Positions 45,925-57,038 of a DNA stretch of 64,000 nucleotides are shown piece by piece. Where the stretch lies: NCBI RefSeq assembly GCF_004355185.1, contig NZ_CP037922.1, positions 1,054,001 through 1,118,000 of the forward strand, written 5' to 3'. The notes below the pieces were generated by a model. It saw only the letters and a program-made list of their open reading frames with translations. It had not been told where the DNA came from and did not search any database. The position numbers and the translations under genes were made by a program. This DNA is from Hymenobacter radiodurans (GTDB lineage Bacteria > Bacteroidota > Bacteroidia > Cytophagales > Hymenobacteraceae). Positions within the stretch are counted from its first letter, which is position 1, and every line of letters starts with the position of its first letter.

Positions 45925-48900
45925 TTGCCTTTGAAGTTAGTCCGTTCGTCTCCACTGGTTTTGCTGTTGGCCGCCACGCTTTGCTTTGTGGCCGCCTACC
46001 TGAGCAATCGTTATGGCCAAGTGCCGGCAGTACTATTGCGCGCCGAAACGACGCGTCTGCAAAACCTAGTTATTGAGGCGCAACGCACAGCGGAGCGCGA
46101 GGCTGACGAAGTTGCTGAGCGCTTACAGGGACAAACTCTCAATTTCAATTCCCTTGTTGGTTTAACAACGTATCCGTGTTTCGTATTTGAGGGCGAGAAG
46201 CTGCTGTATTGGTCTGATCATACAATTCGGCCGGAGGTCGCTAATGTGGTCCAGAACTTTCGTGAGAAGCTGGTGGACATGCGGTTTGGGCAATACTTGG
46301 TACTGCGCCGCCCAGTAGGTTCTCACATTATTCTAACCTATATCCCTCTGGAAAAGCGGTACGGAATCAGTAACCGCTACCTGCGCGAGGGCGCTGAACA
46401 AGCTTTGTTTCGGGGGCAAATGTTCGGCTGGTGGTCAACAACAACCCCCGATTACCCCGCCTGTTTTCTGAGGAGGGCGACTACCTCTTCTCCATTGAAA
46501 GTTCTGCTCCCGATCCGGTTACGGGCAAATATCTGCCTGTAGGGTTTTTGCTGTTGGGTTTCGGGTTGTACTTAGCGGGCTGGCTCCGCTTGGCTATTGG
46601 CTTCTTTTCTGCAGGCAAGGTATTAGCCGGAGTAGGCTCCGTCGTATTGTCACTCATGGCAATGCGAGCAGCTTTGCTGTTTTTAGGGCTTCCCTTCTCG
46701 CTGGTAGAAGTTCCTCTGTTCGATCCGCGCCTGTACGCTGCTTCGTGGCTTTCGCCTTCACTAGGCGACCTGCTAATCAATGCCTTCCTGTTTGTGGCAT
46801 TGTCCTATTACGCCCTGCTATTATTCCGACGCTACGGCATCGTGCGCCGGATACGGCAGATCCGTCGTTTTTATTTGCTATTCATTATAGGCACTGCGGC
46901 GGTATTGAGCTTTTATGGCTTATTACAGCTTCTATTTAGCTTTTACTCCAATAGCTTCAATAACTCCCAACTCGTACTCGATGTGACGCAGAGTATCGAC
47001 GTGTCGGTATTCAAAGGGCTGTTATGTCTGGCTATCATACTGCATACGGGGAGCTACCTGGTCGGTTTTTATATGCTGTCCCAGCTATTTATCGCCTCCG
47101 TTCGGCCGGCTACGCGCAGTGTAGGTATCATATTATTAGGGCTGACTACGCTTACAGTTTTGCCTTTGGGGCTGGCCTTCAGCCTGACCAGTGGAATACT
47201 GCTAGGACTTACGTTGCTCTTCTTCTTCATCGTGCGGCTGACGGGCTTACGTCAAGTAGCGTCGGTGGTACCATATCAAGTGTACCTGTTTATCTTCTTG
47301 ATGCTGGGCGTAAGCTCCGTAGTGGGAGCTTTGGCCTTGTATGAGCACTTTGATCGGCAGCTAGTCATAAATAAGCAGCGGATTGCTAGCAACTTATTGG
47401 TGGATAATGACTTACAAGGTGAGTACCTGCTAGCAGAGCGTTCGCGCCAGATGGCCGCCGACCCATTGATCCAAACGATGCTGGCGCGCCCCTTCGCCAA
47501 CCAAGATGTAGTGCGGCAGAAGATCGTGAAGTATTATTTGCGTGACTATTTCGATAAATATGAGATTGTAGTCACGCTCTTTGACCCGGCCGGCCGCTCG
47601 CTGGACGGTAATGAGGAGACACTGAATTTGCCTCAGCTCCGGCGACGCCTTTTGCGTACGGCCCTTTCTACGGACCATCCCGACTTATACCTCATTCATA
47701 ACAGCAACTCCTTTAGCTCCCGGCGCTATGTGGCTTTTGTGCCGGTCGTGACTTCCGCAGGAGGCACAAGTACCGTTCTGCTGGAGCTTTCACTTAAAAA
47801 GCTGACAGCCTACAGCGTAGTACCTGAGCTGTTGGTCGATCAGAAGTTTTTCCAGCCTGGTCTCGGCTCCGACTTAAGCTATGCCGGTTACGAAAACGGA
47901 CGTCTTGTGTATAAGGAAGGTGATTTTGATTACGTAAACCAGCTTACTCCGGCTCAGCGACAAGATCCGCGCTTATACAGTGTGGGGTTATCAGTTGATG
48001 GCTTCCACCATCTGGCCGTTCGGGGTGCCCAGCATCGCATGGTGGTAGTGACAACGGCCACCTATGCTTTCGACGATTGGTTGGCTAACTTCTCCTTCCT
48101 GTTTTTGCTGCACACTTTCTTTAGTCTGCTGGTGCTGGGGGGCTATATGCTGGCGCGGGGACAGTATTTCCAAGTATTTCGTACTACGTTCAGCACCAAA
48201 ATTCAGCTGTTTCTCAACTTTGGTATCCTCGTTCCGCTTCTTATTGTGAGTATCGCGACGGCTAGCCAGGTGACCTCGTCGTACCAGCGGGATTTGCGGC
48301 GCACCTATGAGCGAAGGGGCAAAACGGTGCAGGAAAATCTGCTGAAAAATCGGGCGCTACTGGCTGATTCGTCTGGCCGGGCCGCCCTGATTGATTTGGC
48401 TGAAAACGTGTCAGATCTGACTGAAACCGATTTGAATCTGTATGGCGCCGATGGTAGCTTACAAGTGAGCAGCCAGCCCTTGATTTTTGAGTCAGGTCTG
48501 CTGAGCACCTTGATGCACCCGCGAGCAGTAGCTGAGTTGTCGGAAAAAGGACAGCCGCAAGTATTGCTTACCGAAACAGCTGGCTCCCTATCTTTTAATA
48601 CTCTGTATCTGCCGCTGCGAGCGGTGGTGCGGCCCGGCCGCCCCGATGTAGTGGTTGGTTACGTTGGAATTCCCTTCTTTGACTCCGAGAAAGAGCTTGA
48701 TAATAAGCTTATCGAGTTGATTTCCACCATTCTGAACATCTTCACGGTGATGTTCATCATCTTTTTGGTGCTGGCATTCGTCGCCTCCCGAATCCTAACA
48801 GCTCCACTCAAAATCATCACGGAGAAACTCAAACAAACCACGCTTACGGGCCAAAACGAGATGCTGGCCTACGAGTCATCGGATGAAATTGGGCTGCTGG

Positions 48901-49655
48901 TGCGGGAGTATAATACGATGCTGCTGAAGCTGGAGGAAAGTAAGCAGGAGCTGGCAACTCAGGAAAAAGAAGCAGCGTGGCGCGAAATGGCGCGCCAAGT
49001 GGCACATGAAATCAAGAATCCGCTGACGCCCATGAAGCTTTCGCTCCAGTATTTGCAGAAAGCCATTGCCGAGCGCCGCCCTAATACGGAGGAGTTGATT
49101 GGTAAAATATCCCAAACACTCATCACGCAAATCGATGTGCTCAGCGACATTGCTACGTCGTTCTCTACCTTCACCAACCTGCCGGCCATGCGGCCCGAGC
49201 GGCTGGATGTAGTGCCTATTTTACGACGTTGCGTGAGCTTACACAAAGGTGGAGTGGGAGAGGGCAGCATTCGACTAAAAGTGCCAGCTGACGCGAAGAG
49301 TGGCCGGTACGTAGTCTTTGCCGACGAAAACCTGTTGGTTCGTACGTTCAACAACTTGCTTATCAACGCCATGCAATCGGTGCCGGAGGGAAGAAAGCCG
49401 CAGATCAATGCCAGCCTGGAGCTTCGCGGAACCGACCGTATTGTAATTTGCATCGCCGATAATGGCGCCGGTATTCCCGAGGATGTGCAGGCGAAGGTGT
49501 TCGTGCCTAACTTCACTACCAAAACCTCCGGGTCGGGAATTGGCTTAGCCGTGGCCCGGCGAGGAATTGAAAGCGCTGGGGGGCAAATTTGGTTTGAGAC
49601 GGAGGAAAATGTGGGCACACGGTTCTGTATTGAGCTGCCATTGGCACCCGAGTAA
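45925..49655 (+). CDS. Large NtrY-like sensor histidine kinase (frame-broken as read)
   Basis: 1243 residues if repaired. The likely start is TTG at 45925 (or 45931). The N-terminal part has a signal anchor and an extracytoplasmic domain. The rest has about eight membrane helices, a second periplasmic region, a membrane-HAMP segment (VASRILTAPLKIITEKL ... SSDEIGLLVREYNTML), an H-box AWREMARQVAHEIKNPLTPM (His ~1028) and an ATPase domain (IADNGAGIPEDV, GSGIGLAVARRGIESAGG). The break lies at G5 46412-46416; with G6 the join reads ALFRGANVRLVVNNNPR. No response regulator is adjacent, so its partner is elsewhere. Confidence 0.88.
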
Positions 49656-49780
49656 AAGTTGAGTGTGGTGTCACGTACCTTTTATCTGCTTGCTTAGCTC
49701 TATTCCAGCATAGCGGCACGAATCTCGCGGCTTCGCACGTTGTGAAGCTGAAAAAAGCCCCCGCTTGAAACACACGTAGC

Positions 49781-52700
49781 ATGAGTAGCAGCTTTACGCA
49801 AAGTCTTCCGCGTTTCAGCCTGCTGCTCACGTTTTTGCTGTTGGCTCAGATGGTGGCAGCGCAGCAAATAGGTCCGCCTACTACACGCCGGTGCCGTTGG
49901 GTGCGCCTGCTGGCTAACCGTGATACGACAGACTTTTCCTTGCCCGATACCCTAACGATTGTTCCGGCGTCGGTAACGGCTAATGGGCGCTCCGTTGGCT
50001 ACAATCCCAATACCGATCAATACCGGATTATCCGGCCGTCGCGGCGTTTTCCGGCCCCTGATCCTGGTCACCCGGATATCATGTTCCAGCCCACCGGGCC
50101 CGATTCAGTGCTGGTCTGTTACCGGGTGCTGCCGTTGCGGTTGGCGGCCCCAGTAGCTCGCCGCCCGCGCACGCTCATCGACAGCGTCAATTTTGCCCCC
50201 CGCTCATTCGGTTACAATAATTTTGCGGTGAAAGAGCAGATTCTAGCGACGCCGGGCATCAACAAAACGGGTAGCTTGGCGCGGGGGATTTCCTTTGGTA
50301 ATACGCAGAACGTATTTGTGAACTCGGCCTTGAATCTGCAATTGGAGGGCAAACTCACCGATCAGATTAACCTCACGGCCGCTATTTCCGACCAGAATGT
50401 GCCGTTTCAGCCCGAAGGCAACACCCAGCAGTTACAGGAATTCGACCGCCTTTATATCACCCTTACCCACCCGCGCTGGAGCCTGACAGCCGGTGACGTC
50501 GTGCTGCGCAACCGCCCCGATTATTTTCTGCGCTTTTACAAAAACGTGCAGGGCGCCGCTGTGGAGGCAAAGCTGACACAGGGCGTCGGCAAACGCAGCG
50601 TAACTACTGCCGCCGCCGGTGTTGCCAAAGGAAAGTTCGCCTCCATGGAATTGCCGCCTCTGGAAAACGTACAGGGGCCATACCGATTGCGCGGCACAAA
50701 TGGTGAGCAGTTTATCGTGGTTCTGGCTAATTCCGAGCGGGTGTACCTCGACGGCAGGCTGATGACGCGAGGCTTCGATTTCGATTATATCATTGATTAC
50801 AACCAAGCTGAGGTTACGTTTTCGCCCCAGCACCTTATTACCCGTAACTCACGCATCCGGGTCGATTTTGAGTATTCTGACTTCAATTATGCCCGCTCGC
50901 TTTTCGATCTGAATCATTATCAGGAGCTAGGCAAGATGAGCTTGCATCTGAATTACTACCGTGAGTCTGACAATCCGGACAACTCACCTAACCTGATTCT
51001 AAACGAAACCGACCGTGAGCTGCTGCGCAACATCGGCGATAACGTGAGCTTGGCTACTACTCCTGGCGCCGACTCAGTTGCCTACGACCGCCGCCAAGTA
51101 CAGTATCGCCGCGAAGTCCTGACGCTGCCCGGCCAAGAGCCCTTGCCCATCTTTGTGTACAGTACTGACTCCACACGGGGCGTGTACAATGTGCGTTTCA
51201 CGAATGTAACTCAAGGCGAAGGGGATTACATTCTGAGTACCAGCGCAGATAATATTAACGCAAATGGGCGCGTATTTCAGTACGTAGGAGGGGGGCAGGG
51301 TAATTACCGGGCAGAGCGTCGCTTGCCCACGCCTTTGCAAAAGCAGCTCGTGACGGCCGGCGCCAGCTACCGCGTCGATTCGACCACTACTGTATTTATG
51401 GACTTAGCTTCCTCGGAGCTGGATTTGAATCGATTCTCGCCGCAGTCAGATCAAGGACGGGCTTTTCGGGTGGGCTACGCGGTGCTTGATAAGCCAGTGA
51501 ATCTGCCATTATTCAAGCAATACAAGCTGCGCTCTACGCTCGACTATGAATACAGCAGTCGGCAGTTTGCGCCCATCGACCGCTACCGCGATATCGAGTT
51601 TGACCGCAACTGGAGCACCGCTAGCACGGTGCAAGGCAATGCTGCTTTTCGGCCCGCCCGCGAGGATAATATCTTTAACTTCTCGGCTGGCTTGGTAAAA
51701 AACGAGAAGAATGCATTTTCCTACCGCCTCAGTCGGCGCTACCGGGCCGGCGAGGTGAGCGGTCTACAGCACTGGGTGGATGCAGCTCAGCAAATTGGTG
51801 ACGTAGAGCTGCGTGGGGGGCTTTTTTTACTGAACTCGGAGGCAGGAGCACGCCAGTCGAACTGGGCGCGAGGTGAGGCAACAGCCCGATTTGTTCGGGG
51901 GGCAATTGTGCCGGGCTACGCATATCGTTTCGATAAAAACCGGGTGTCGTTGCCCGATGGCACTTCGCTCACATCGGCCAATTACTTCGATGAGCACTCT
52001 GTATTTGTGCAAAGCCGCGACAGCGCCACCACGCGCTTTCGCCTCGACTATACTTACCGCCGCGACCAAGCGCCACTCAATGACGAGCTGCGCACGCGCG
52101 GCCGAGCCCAAACGTGGCAAGGAATGTTTGCGAGTCGCTTAGGCAAAAACCAAGATTTATCCGTGCTGCTTACCTACCGCGACCTCGCCGCCCGCGATAG
52201 TGCTCGCCAACGCACCGTGCTGGGCAAGCTCGACTGGAATGCTTCTTTCTTCGATAATATGCTGCGCTCGGAGCTAAGCTACAGCGTAGCCACGGGCCGC
52301 GAATTGCGCCGCGACTACTCTTTTCTGCCCGTGCCGAATGGGCAGGGAACCCACTTTTACGCGGGCGATGCCAACGCTAACAATCGGCAGGACAAGGAAG
52401 AGTTTTTTGAGGCCCAAACACCCGACGCGCAGTATCGCACGCATATCAAGGTATTTCTGCCCACCGATGACTACATCATCGCCTTCACCAACCGCTTCAG
52501 CTACCGGCTCACTAGCAGCTTGCCCCGGCAATGGCGCGATCAGCCAGGTATTCGTGGTTTCGCAGCGCGGTTCACCAGCATCAGCACGGTTTCGTTGGAT
52601 CGGCGCACCACCGAACGCGACCTTAGCTCTCGTCTCAATCCATTTGCCTTTCAAACCGAAGATGAGTTTTTGCTCTCGCTAAATAAGTTGCTACGCAATA

Positions 52701-53332
52701 CACTGTATTTCAATCGATCCAATCCCATTTTCGGGGCTGAGTTCACAGTACAGCAAACCCAGCAAAAGGCGCTGCTCACCCAAGGCACGGACATTCGCAA
52801 TCTGGCCAGCCAGTCAGTACTGTTGCGGCGGACGCTGGCTCATTCGTTTACGGGCCGCCTTATCACCACGCGCAGTATTCGGGAAAACACGTCGAACTAT
52901 CTAGAAACCCGCAACTTTCGGGTGCTGCTCTACGAAGTAGCGCCCGAATTGAGCTACCAGCCAAGTCCTGCCTTGCGCTTTACCGGCACCTATCTGCATG
53001 CCAATAAGCGCAACACCTTCGCTGGACCTGATGAGAATACGCGCGGCGTTTTCGACGAATTGGGAGTAGAAACGCGCCTGAGTCAAGTGAGTAAGCGCAC
53101 GCTCACAGCGGCTACACGGTATGTGCGCATTGATTTTGAAGGAAATCAAGCGTCGGTAGTAGCCCTGGAAATTCTGAATGCACTGCGGCCCGGCAACAAT
53201 CTGACTTGGAACCTGAACGTGGAGCAGCGCCTGAGTAACGGTCTTAACGTTACGGTAGCCTACGACGGCCGCAAGCCTAACGGCCTAAGCGCCGTGCATA
53301 CGGGCCGCATGCAAGTATCCGTGCTGTTTTAG
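49781..53332 (+). CDS. Large outer-membrane beta-barrel protein, conserved in Bacteroidota, function unknown
   Basis: 1183 residues with signal peptide (~1-28, MVAAQQ). The N-terminal region has GSLARGISFGNTQNVFVNSALNLQLEGKL, then alternating hydrophobic strands (LTDQINLTAAISDQNVPFQPEGNTQQLQEFDRLYITLTH, WSLTAGDVVLRNRPDYFLRF) up to the last residue, a barrel ending in F (GRMQVSVLF). I recognise this pattern as a widespread uncharacterised Bacteroidota surface protein. It follows the histidine kinase by 125 bases and might respond to it. It carries three G6 motif copies (50196, 51815, 51897). Confidence 0.75.
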   Translation: MSSSFTQSLPRFSLLLTFLLLAQMVAAQQIGPPTTRRCRWVRLLANRDTTDFSLPDTLTIVPASVTANGRSVGYNPNTDQYRIIRPSRRFPAPDPGHPDIMFQPTGPDSVLVCYRVLPLRLAAPVARRPRTLIDSVNFAPRSFGYNNFAVKEQILATPGINKTGSLARGISFGNTQNVFVNSALNLQLEGKLTDQINLTAAISDQNVPFQPEGNTQQLQEFDRLYITLTHPRWSLTAGDVVLRNRPDYFLRFYKNVQGAAVEAKLTQGVGKRSVTTAAAGVAKGKFASMELPPLENVQGPYRLRGTNGEQFIVVLANSERVYLDGRLMTRGFDFDYIIDYNQAEVTFSPQHLITRNSRIRVDFEYSDFNYARSLFDLNHYQELGKMSLHLNYYRESDNPDNSPNLILNETDRELLRNIGDNVSLATTPGADSVAYDRRQVQYRREVLTLPGQEPLPIFVYSTDSTRGVYNVRFTNVTQGEGDYILSTSADNINANGRVFQYVGGGQGNYRAERRLPTPLQKQLVTAGASYRVDSTTTVFMDLASSELDLNRFSPQSDQGRAFRVGYAVLDKPVNLPLFKQYKLRSTLDYEYSSRQFAPIDRYRDIEFDRNWSTASTVQGNAAFRPAREDNIFNFSAGLVKNEKNAFSYRLSRRYRAGEVSGLQHWVDAAQQIGDVELRGGLFLLNSEAGARQSNWARGEATARFVRGAIVPGYAYRFDKNRVSLPDGTSLTSANYFDEHSVFVQSRDSATTRFRLDYTYRRDQAPLNDELRTRGRAQTWQGMFASRLGKNQDLSVLLTYRDLAARDSARQRTVLGKLDWNASFFDNMLRSELSYSVATGRELRRDYSFLPVPNGQGTHFYAGDANANNRQDKEEFFEAQTPDAQYRTHIKVFLPTDDYIIAFTNRFSYRLTSSLPRQWRDQPGIRGFAARFTSISTVSLDRRTTERDLSSRLNPFAFQTEDEFLLSLNKLLRNTLYFNRSNPIFGAEFTVQQTQQKALLTQGTDIRNLASQSVLLRRTLAHSFTGRLITTRSIRENTSNYLETRNFRVLLYEVAPELSYQPSPALRFTGTYLHANKRNTFAGPDENTRGVFDELGVETRLSQVSKRTLTAATRYVRIDFEGNQASVVALEILNALRPGNNLTWNLNVEQRLSNGLNVTVAYDGRKPNGLSAVHTGRMQVSVLF

Positions 53333-53338
53333 AATAGC

Positions 53339-55438
53339 TTATTTGCTCTCAATCAACTTTCGGACACTGGCTACTATAGCCAACTCCGCCTGCCCGGCCG
53401 GCGCTTTCGCCACGTCGAGTTGCTTGAGGGCGGCGGTTTGCCAGGCGATGGGGGGCTTTTCGCCCTTCTCCATTTGCCGCAGCCGCTCCAGCGCCAGGGC
53501 CGAAATGCTGCTGAGTTGGGCCGAAAGTGGCGCATACTCCTGCAGGCTGGGCTGAGCAAGAAGCAACGGGCGCACGAGCGCATCGTTTAGCTGCCATTGG
53601 CGTAGCGGCGTCGTGACGGCCACGGCGGCTACTTTAGCTTCGGGAGTGAGAGCAGTGGATGTCTGGGGGGCATTTTGGCGCAGTCGCAGCAGATTTTCAA
53701 CCGCTACGCCAAACTCACGCGCCGCATCCGATTCGGCGGGCGCGGCATCTACCAACCGATTTAAAGGCGTCAGGGTTGTGTACTTCATACCCTGAAAGTG
53801 CCGCTTATATTCCTTCACCGGCTCCAATACGCTGGCCAGGGTGCGCAGCGGAGCTACCTCTTGGCCAGCAGCCAACTGCGTCAGCAGTTTCTCCGGCGCA
53901 CGCCGATGCTGCAGCCCCAATGTTTCGAGCAGGGCAGAAATGCCCCCCAGTCGGCGGTACATATCCGGCACGTCCTTCACGGTAGCCGGTGACCAAAGCC
54001 GTTCGGCAATAGCCGCCGCGCGTGGCCAGATGCGACTATCGACAATAACCGAATCGGCAAACTCCGCCCACATCGTAGCCTCCCCACCCAGGATGCGCTG
54101 CTTTTCTACGGCGGTTAGCGGTGCATCGGCAGGCAACGGGTCGTTGAGGTAATGCGAGGCGGCGCTGTAGTTTAAGTCGATGTAATAGCCATTAGAGAGG
54201 ATAGTGGTGTGACCGGCTTTCGCGGCCTCATATAGGCCTTTACGGCCGCGCCAGCTTTGAATAACGGCGTTGGGGGGCAAACCGGGCCCAAGGATTTCGT
54301 CCCACCCCACCATCTTCTTGCCACGTGCTGTTACCATCTGCAGAATACGACGATTGAAATAGGTTTGCAGGGCATGTTTGTCAGGTTGGCCTTTCGCGGT
54401 CATGAAACCTTTTTCCTTCATAAACTCTACGATGCGCGGATTGCGCCGCCACTGCCGCCCGTCGTTTTCATCGCCACCAATGTGGAAATATGGGTCAGGA
54501 AACAGCGTCGTCATTTCCCCAATTAAGGTGTCGAGAAGCTGATAGGTCGTTTCTCGGGTCGGATCCATAGCGATGTTGAGCACTCCCCAGCGTTGTGCCA
54601 CACCATATATGGAGTCGTTGCTGGCCAGCACCGGGTAGGCGGCCAGCCAGCTAGTCGCATGACCGGGCATATCAAACTCCGGAATAATCCGAATGCCGCG
54701 GGCCGCAGCGTAGCGTAGCACATCGCGCACCTGTGCCTGGGTGTAGTATTGCCCTTCACTTCCTACTTCATGAAGCTGGGGCAATGTCTTGCTCTCTACC
54801 CGAAAGCCCTGATCATCCGACAAATGCCAGTGCAAAACGTTGAGCTTCACCGCCGCCATACCATCCAAATTGCGCTTAATAACGGCTACCGGCATAAAGT
54901 GGCGGGCCGCGTCAATAAGCAAGCCCCGCCAAACGAATCGGGGCTGATCGGTGATATCTACTTCGGGGAAATAAAAATTCTTCTTCTCTTTGGTCAGCAG
55001 TTGGCGCAAGGTTTCTAGCCCCCGCAAAGCCCCTAAGCTGGTGGGCGCATCCAGCGCAATTCCCGCCGGTGTCACCCGCAGACTATACCGTTCCTCATCG
55101 CCGGCCTCCACGCGTCCCGCCCGCCCGTAGCGTATGGTAAGATCGGCAGCTCCGGAAGTTGTAAACTCGGAAGTTAGGCGCTTGCCGTCGGTTTGCTGAA
55201 TCAACCAGTTGCTCAAACGCTGCGCGGCGGCGAGCACGGCAGAGTCGGGAGCGGCCGGGGCATTGAGTTGGGTGCGCCAGGTATTTTTCAGAGCAAAACG
55301 ACTCGTGCCCCATTTTACTTGGGCTGGCACCGGCAGTAAGTTGCGCGTTTGCGTCGAAGGCTGGGCGAAGCCGCTATAACTGCAAAACAGGAAGAAACAG
55401 ATGAGAAAAGCGGAAGGCAAATAGAAGGGACGAGGCAT
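53339..55438 (-). CDS. GH20 beta-N-acetylhexosaminidase, exported
   Basis: 699 residues with signal peptide ending GFAQ. An N-terminal GH20b-like domain is followed by the catalytic TIM barrel: RGLLIDAARHFMPVAVIKRNLDGMA, LNVLHWHLSDDQGFRVES and the catalytic Asp-Glu pair in HIGGDENDGRQW (around residue 322). It removes terminal GlcNAc/GalNAc from chitin-like or glycoprotein glycans. The C-terminal ~170 residues are helical and look like a tail domain. It ends seven bases from the stop of the large outer-membrane protein gene, convergent, with no hairpin between. Four G6 copies occur in it. Confidence 0.93.
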   Translation of the reverse strand: MPRPFYLPSAFLICFFLFCSYSGFAQPSTQTRNLLPVPAQVKWGTSRFALKNTWRTQLNAPAAPDSAVLAAAQRLSNWLIQQTDGKRLTSEFTTSGAADLTIRYGRAGRVEAGDEERYSLRVTPAGIALDAPTSLGALRGLETLRQLLTKEKKNFYFPEVDITDQPRFVWRGLLIDAARHFMPVAVIKRNLDGMAAVKLNVLHWHLSDDQGFRVESKTLPQLHEVGSEGQYYTQAQVRDVLRYAAARGIRIIPEFDMPGHATSWLAAYPVLASNDSIYGVAQRWGVLNIAMDPTRETTYQLLDTLIGEMTTLFPDPYFHIGGDENDGRQWRRNPRIVEFMKEKGFMTAKGQPDKHALQTYFNRRILQMVTARGKKMVGWDEILGPGLPPNAVIQSWRGRKGLYEAAKAGHTTILSNGYYIDLNYSAASHYLNDPLPADAPLTAVEKQRILGGEATMWAEFADSVIVDSRIWPRAAAIAERLWSPATVKDVPDMYRRLGGISALLETLGLQHRRAPEKLLTQLAAGQEVAPLRTLASVLEPVKEYKRHFQGMKYTTLTPLNRLVDAAPAESDAAREFGVAVENLLRLRQNAPQTSTALTPEAKVAAVAVTTPLRQWQLNDALVRPLLLAQPSLQEYAPLSAQLSSISALALERLRQMEKGEKPPIAWQTAALKQLDVAKAPAGQAELAIVASVRKLIESK

Positions 55439-55638
55439 ACCAAAGCTGGAGCGGATGTGCGCTAAAAATACCAGGTTATTTCGTCCCGCCCCATCAAGCT
55501 CCGACTTTAGACCAGCACAGACACATGTATTCGCGCCTGCCTCACTGCTGAATTTGTTGTTGGCGCGCGGCTCCTGTCGTCCAACGGTTAGAAGTAAGGT
55601 TGAGCCTTTATCTAAAACACGACAGGAGGTAAAGATTT

Positions 55639-56988
55639 CTAAATCAGCCCGCGCGCTTTAAATTCTAGGTAGCGGTTTAATGTATTCACCGTTAATTGGT
55701 CGGGCGGGGTAAGGAGAGCGTGAATCCCGTAGCGCTGCAACTCGCGTACAATCTGACGTTTTTCTTGGGCGAATTTTTCCGCAATAGTTTGGTTATAGAC
55801 GTCTTCCGTAGTGGCGGCAGGCGTGTCGAGAAACTGCCGAAGCTCAGTGTTTTCGAAGAAAATGACCAGTAGCAAATGGTCTTTGGCCAAGCGCCGCAGG
55901 TAGGGCAACTGCCGCTGCAAGCCGCTGAGTGTTTCAAAATTGGTAAACAGCAGAAGCAAGCTACGCTGCCGGATGCGGGTTTTGATATTAGTATACAGCA
56001 GCTCGAAATCTGTTTCTAAATACTTCGTGCGCTGCTTATATAGTACCTCTAGTAACTTCAATAAATGCCCCCCACGGCGGTCGGCGGGCACAATAGCGCC
56101 CATGCTATCGGAGAAAGTGACGAGGCCCGCTTTGTCGTGCTTGAGCATAGCAATATTGCTCACCACTAGCGTAGCGTTGATGGCATAATCGAGCAGGCTC
56201 AGGCCGTCAAATGGCATGCGCATCACCCGACCTTTATCGATCAGGCAATACACCTGCTGAGCGCGCTCATCCTGAAAGTGGTTGACTACCAGCGTATCGG
56301 CACCGCCGCTCGCTCGCCGGGCGGAAGCCTTCCAGTTGATGCTGCGCGGATCGTCGCCGGGCACGTAGGGGCGTATTTGTTCAAACTCCAAGCTGTGGCC
56401 CACGCGTCGAATACGCTTGACGCCTACTTCGCTGAGCCGATTGCTCAGGGCCAGCAACTCGTACTGCCGCATCTGCAAAAACGACGGATATACCGGTACC
56501 ACCTGGTCTTGCCCATACCGAAACCGCCGCCGAACCAACCCCACTGGCGAAGCTGCAAACACATTGACGGCGCCGAAATGATATTCGCCGCGCTTTACTG
56601 GCCGCAACTGGTAGCGAATGACCTGCGTTTCGCCCGATTGAAGCTTCAACTGAAACAGCACGTCGCGGCGCTGAAACTGATGCGGAATTTCATCGATCAC
56701 CTCTGTGCGGATGGTGAAGCGGTAATGATTTTCGAGATAGATGGCTACTTCGTTATCGCTGCCGTTGGCCAGCTTACTACCAATTACCCGCCGCCCAAAT
56801 ACGTGCCCGGCGCCCGAAGTGCCCGGCGCATATAGTAACAAACCATCTAGCAGCATCAGGGCCGTAAGGATGGCCAATACTGCTTGGGTTGGAAGTAGTA
56901 GCACTGGCAGGAAAAACGCTACGACAAACCCGGTCACGGTAAGTGCGAGGGCTAGAAAGAAGCGCCGGGTGAGGAAAAGCGTTTTCAA
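55639..56988 (-). CDS. DUF58 protein of the MoxR cluster
   Basis: 449 residues. Two N-terminal membrane helices, then a domain with RPYVPGDDPRSINWKASARR (the DUF58 signature) and a von-Willebrand-A-like part (VYCLIDKGRVMRMPF, SLLDYAINATLVVSNIAML). DUF58 proteins are thought to be clients or partners of MoxR ATPases. The gene follows MoxR on the minus strand with a 50-base gap. Confidence 0.9.
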   Translation of the reverse strand: MKTLFLTRRFFLALALTVTGFVVAFFLPVLLLPTQAVLAILTALMLLDGLLLYAPGTSGAGHVFGRRVIGSKLANGSDNEVAIYLENHYRFTIRTEVIDEIPHQFQRRDVLFQLKLQSGETQVIRYQLRPVKRGEYHFGAVNVFAASPVGLVRRRFRYGQDQVVPVYPSFLQMRQYELLALSNRLSEVGVKRIRRVGHSLEFEQIRPYVPGDDPRSINWKASARRASGGADTLVVNHFQDERAQQVYCLIDKGRVMRMPFDGLSLLDYAINATLVVSNIAMLKHDKAGLVTFSDSMGAIVPADRRGGHLLKLLEVLYKQRTKYLETDFELLYTNIKTRIRQRSLLLLFTNFETLSGLQRQLPYLRRLAKDHLLLVIFFENTELRQFLDTPAATTEDVYNQTIAEKFAQEKRQIVRELQRYGIHALLTPPDQLTVNTLNRYLEFKARGLI

Positions 56989-57038
56989 CTAAGTAGGGTT
57001 GTCCAAAAGTTTGCCTGATAAATCTAAGCCTTCTGCAT

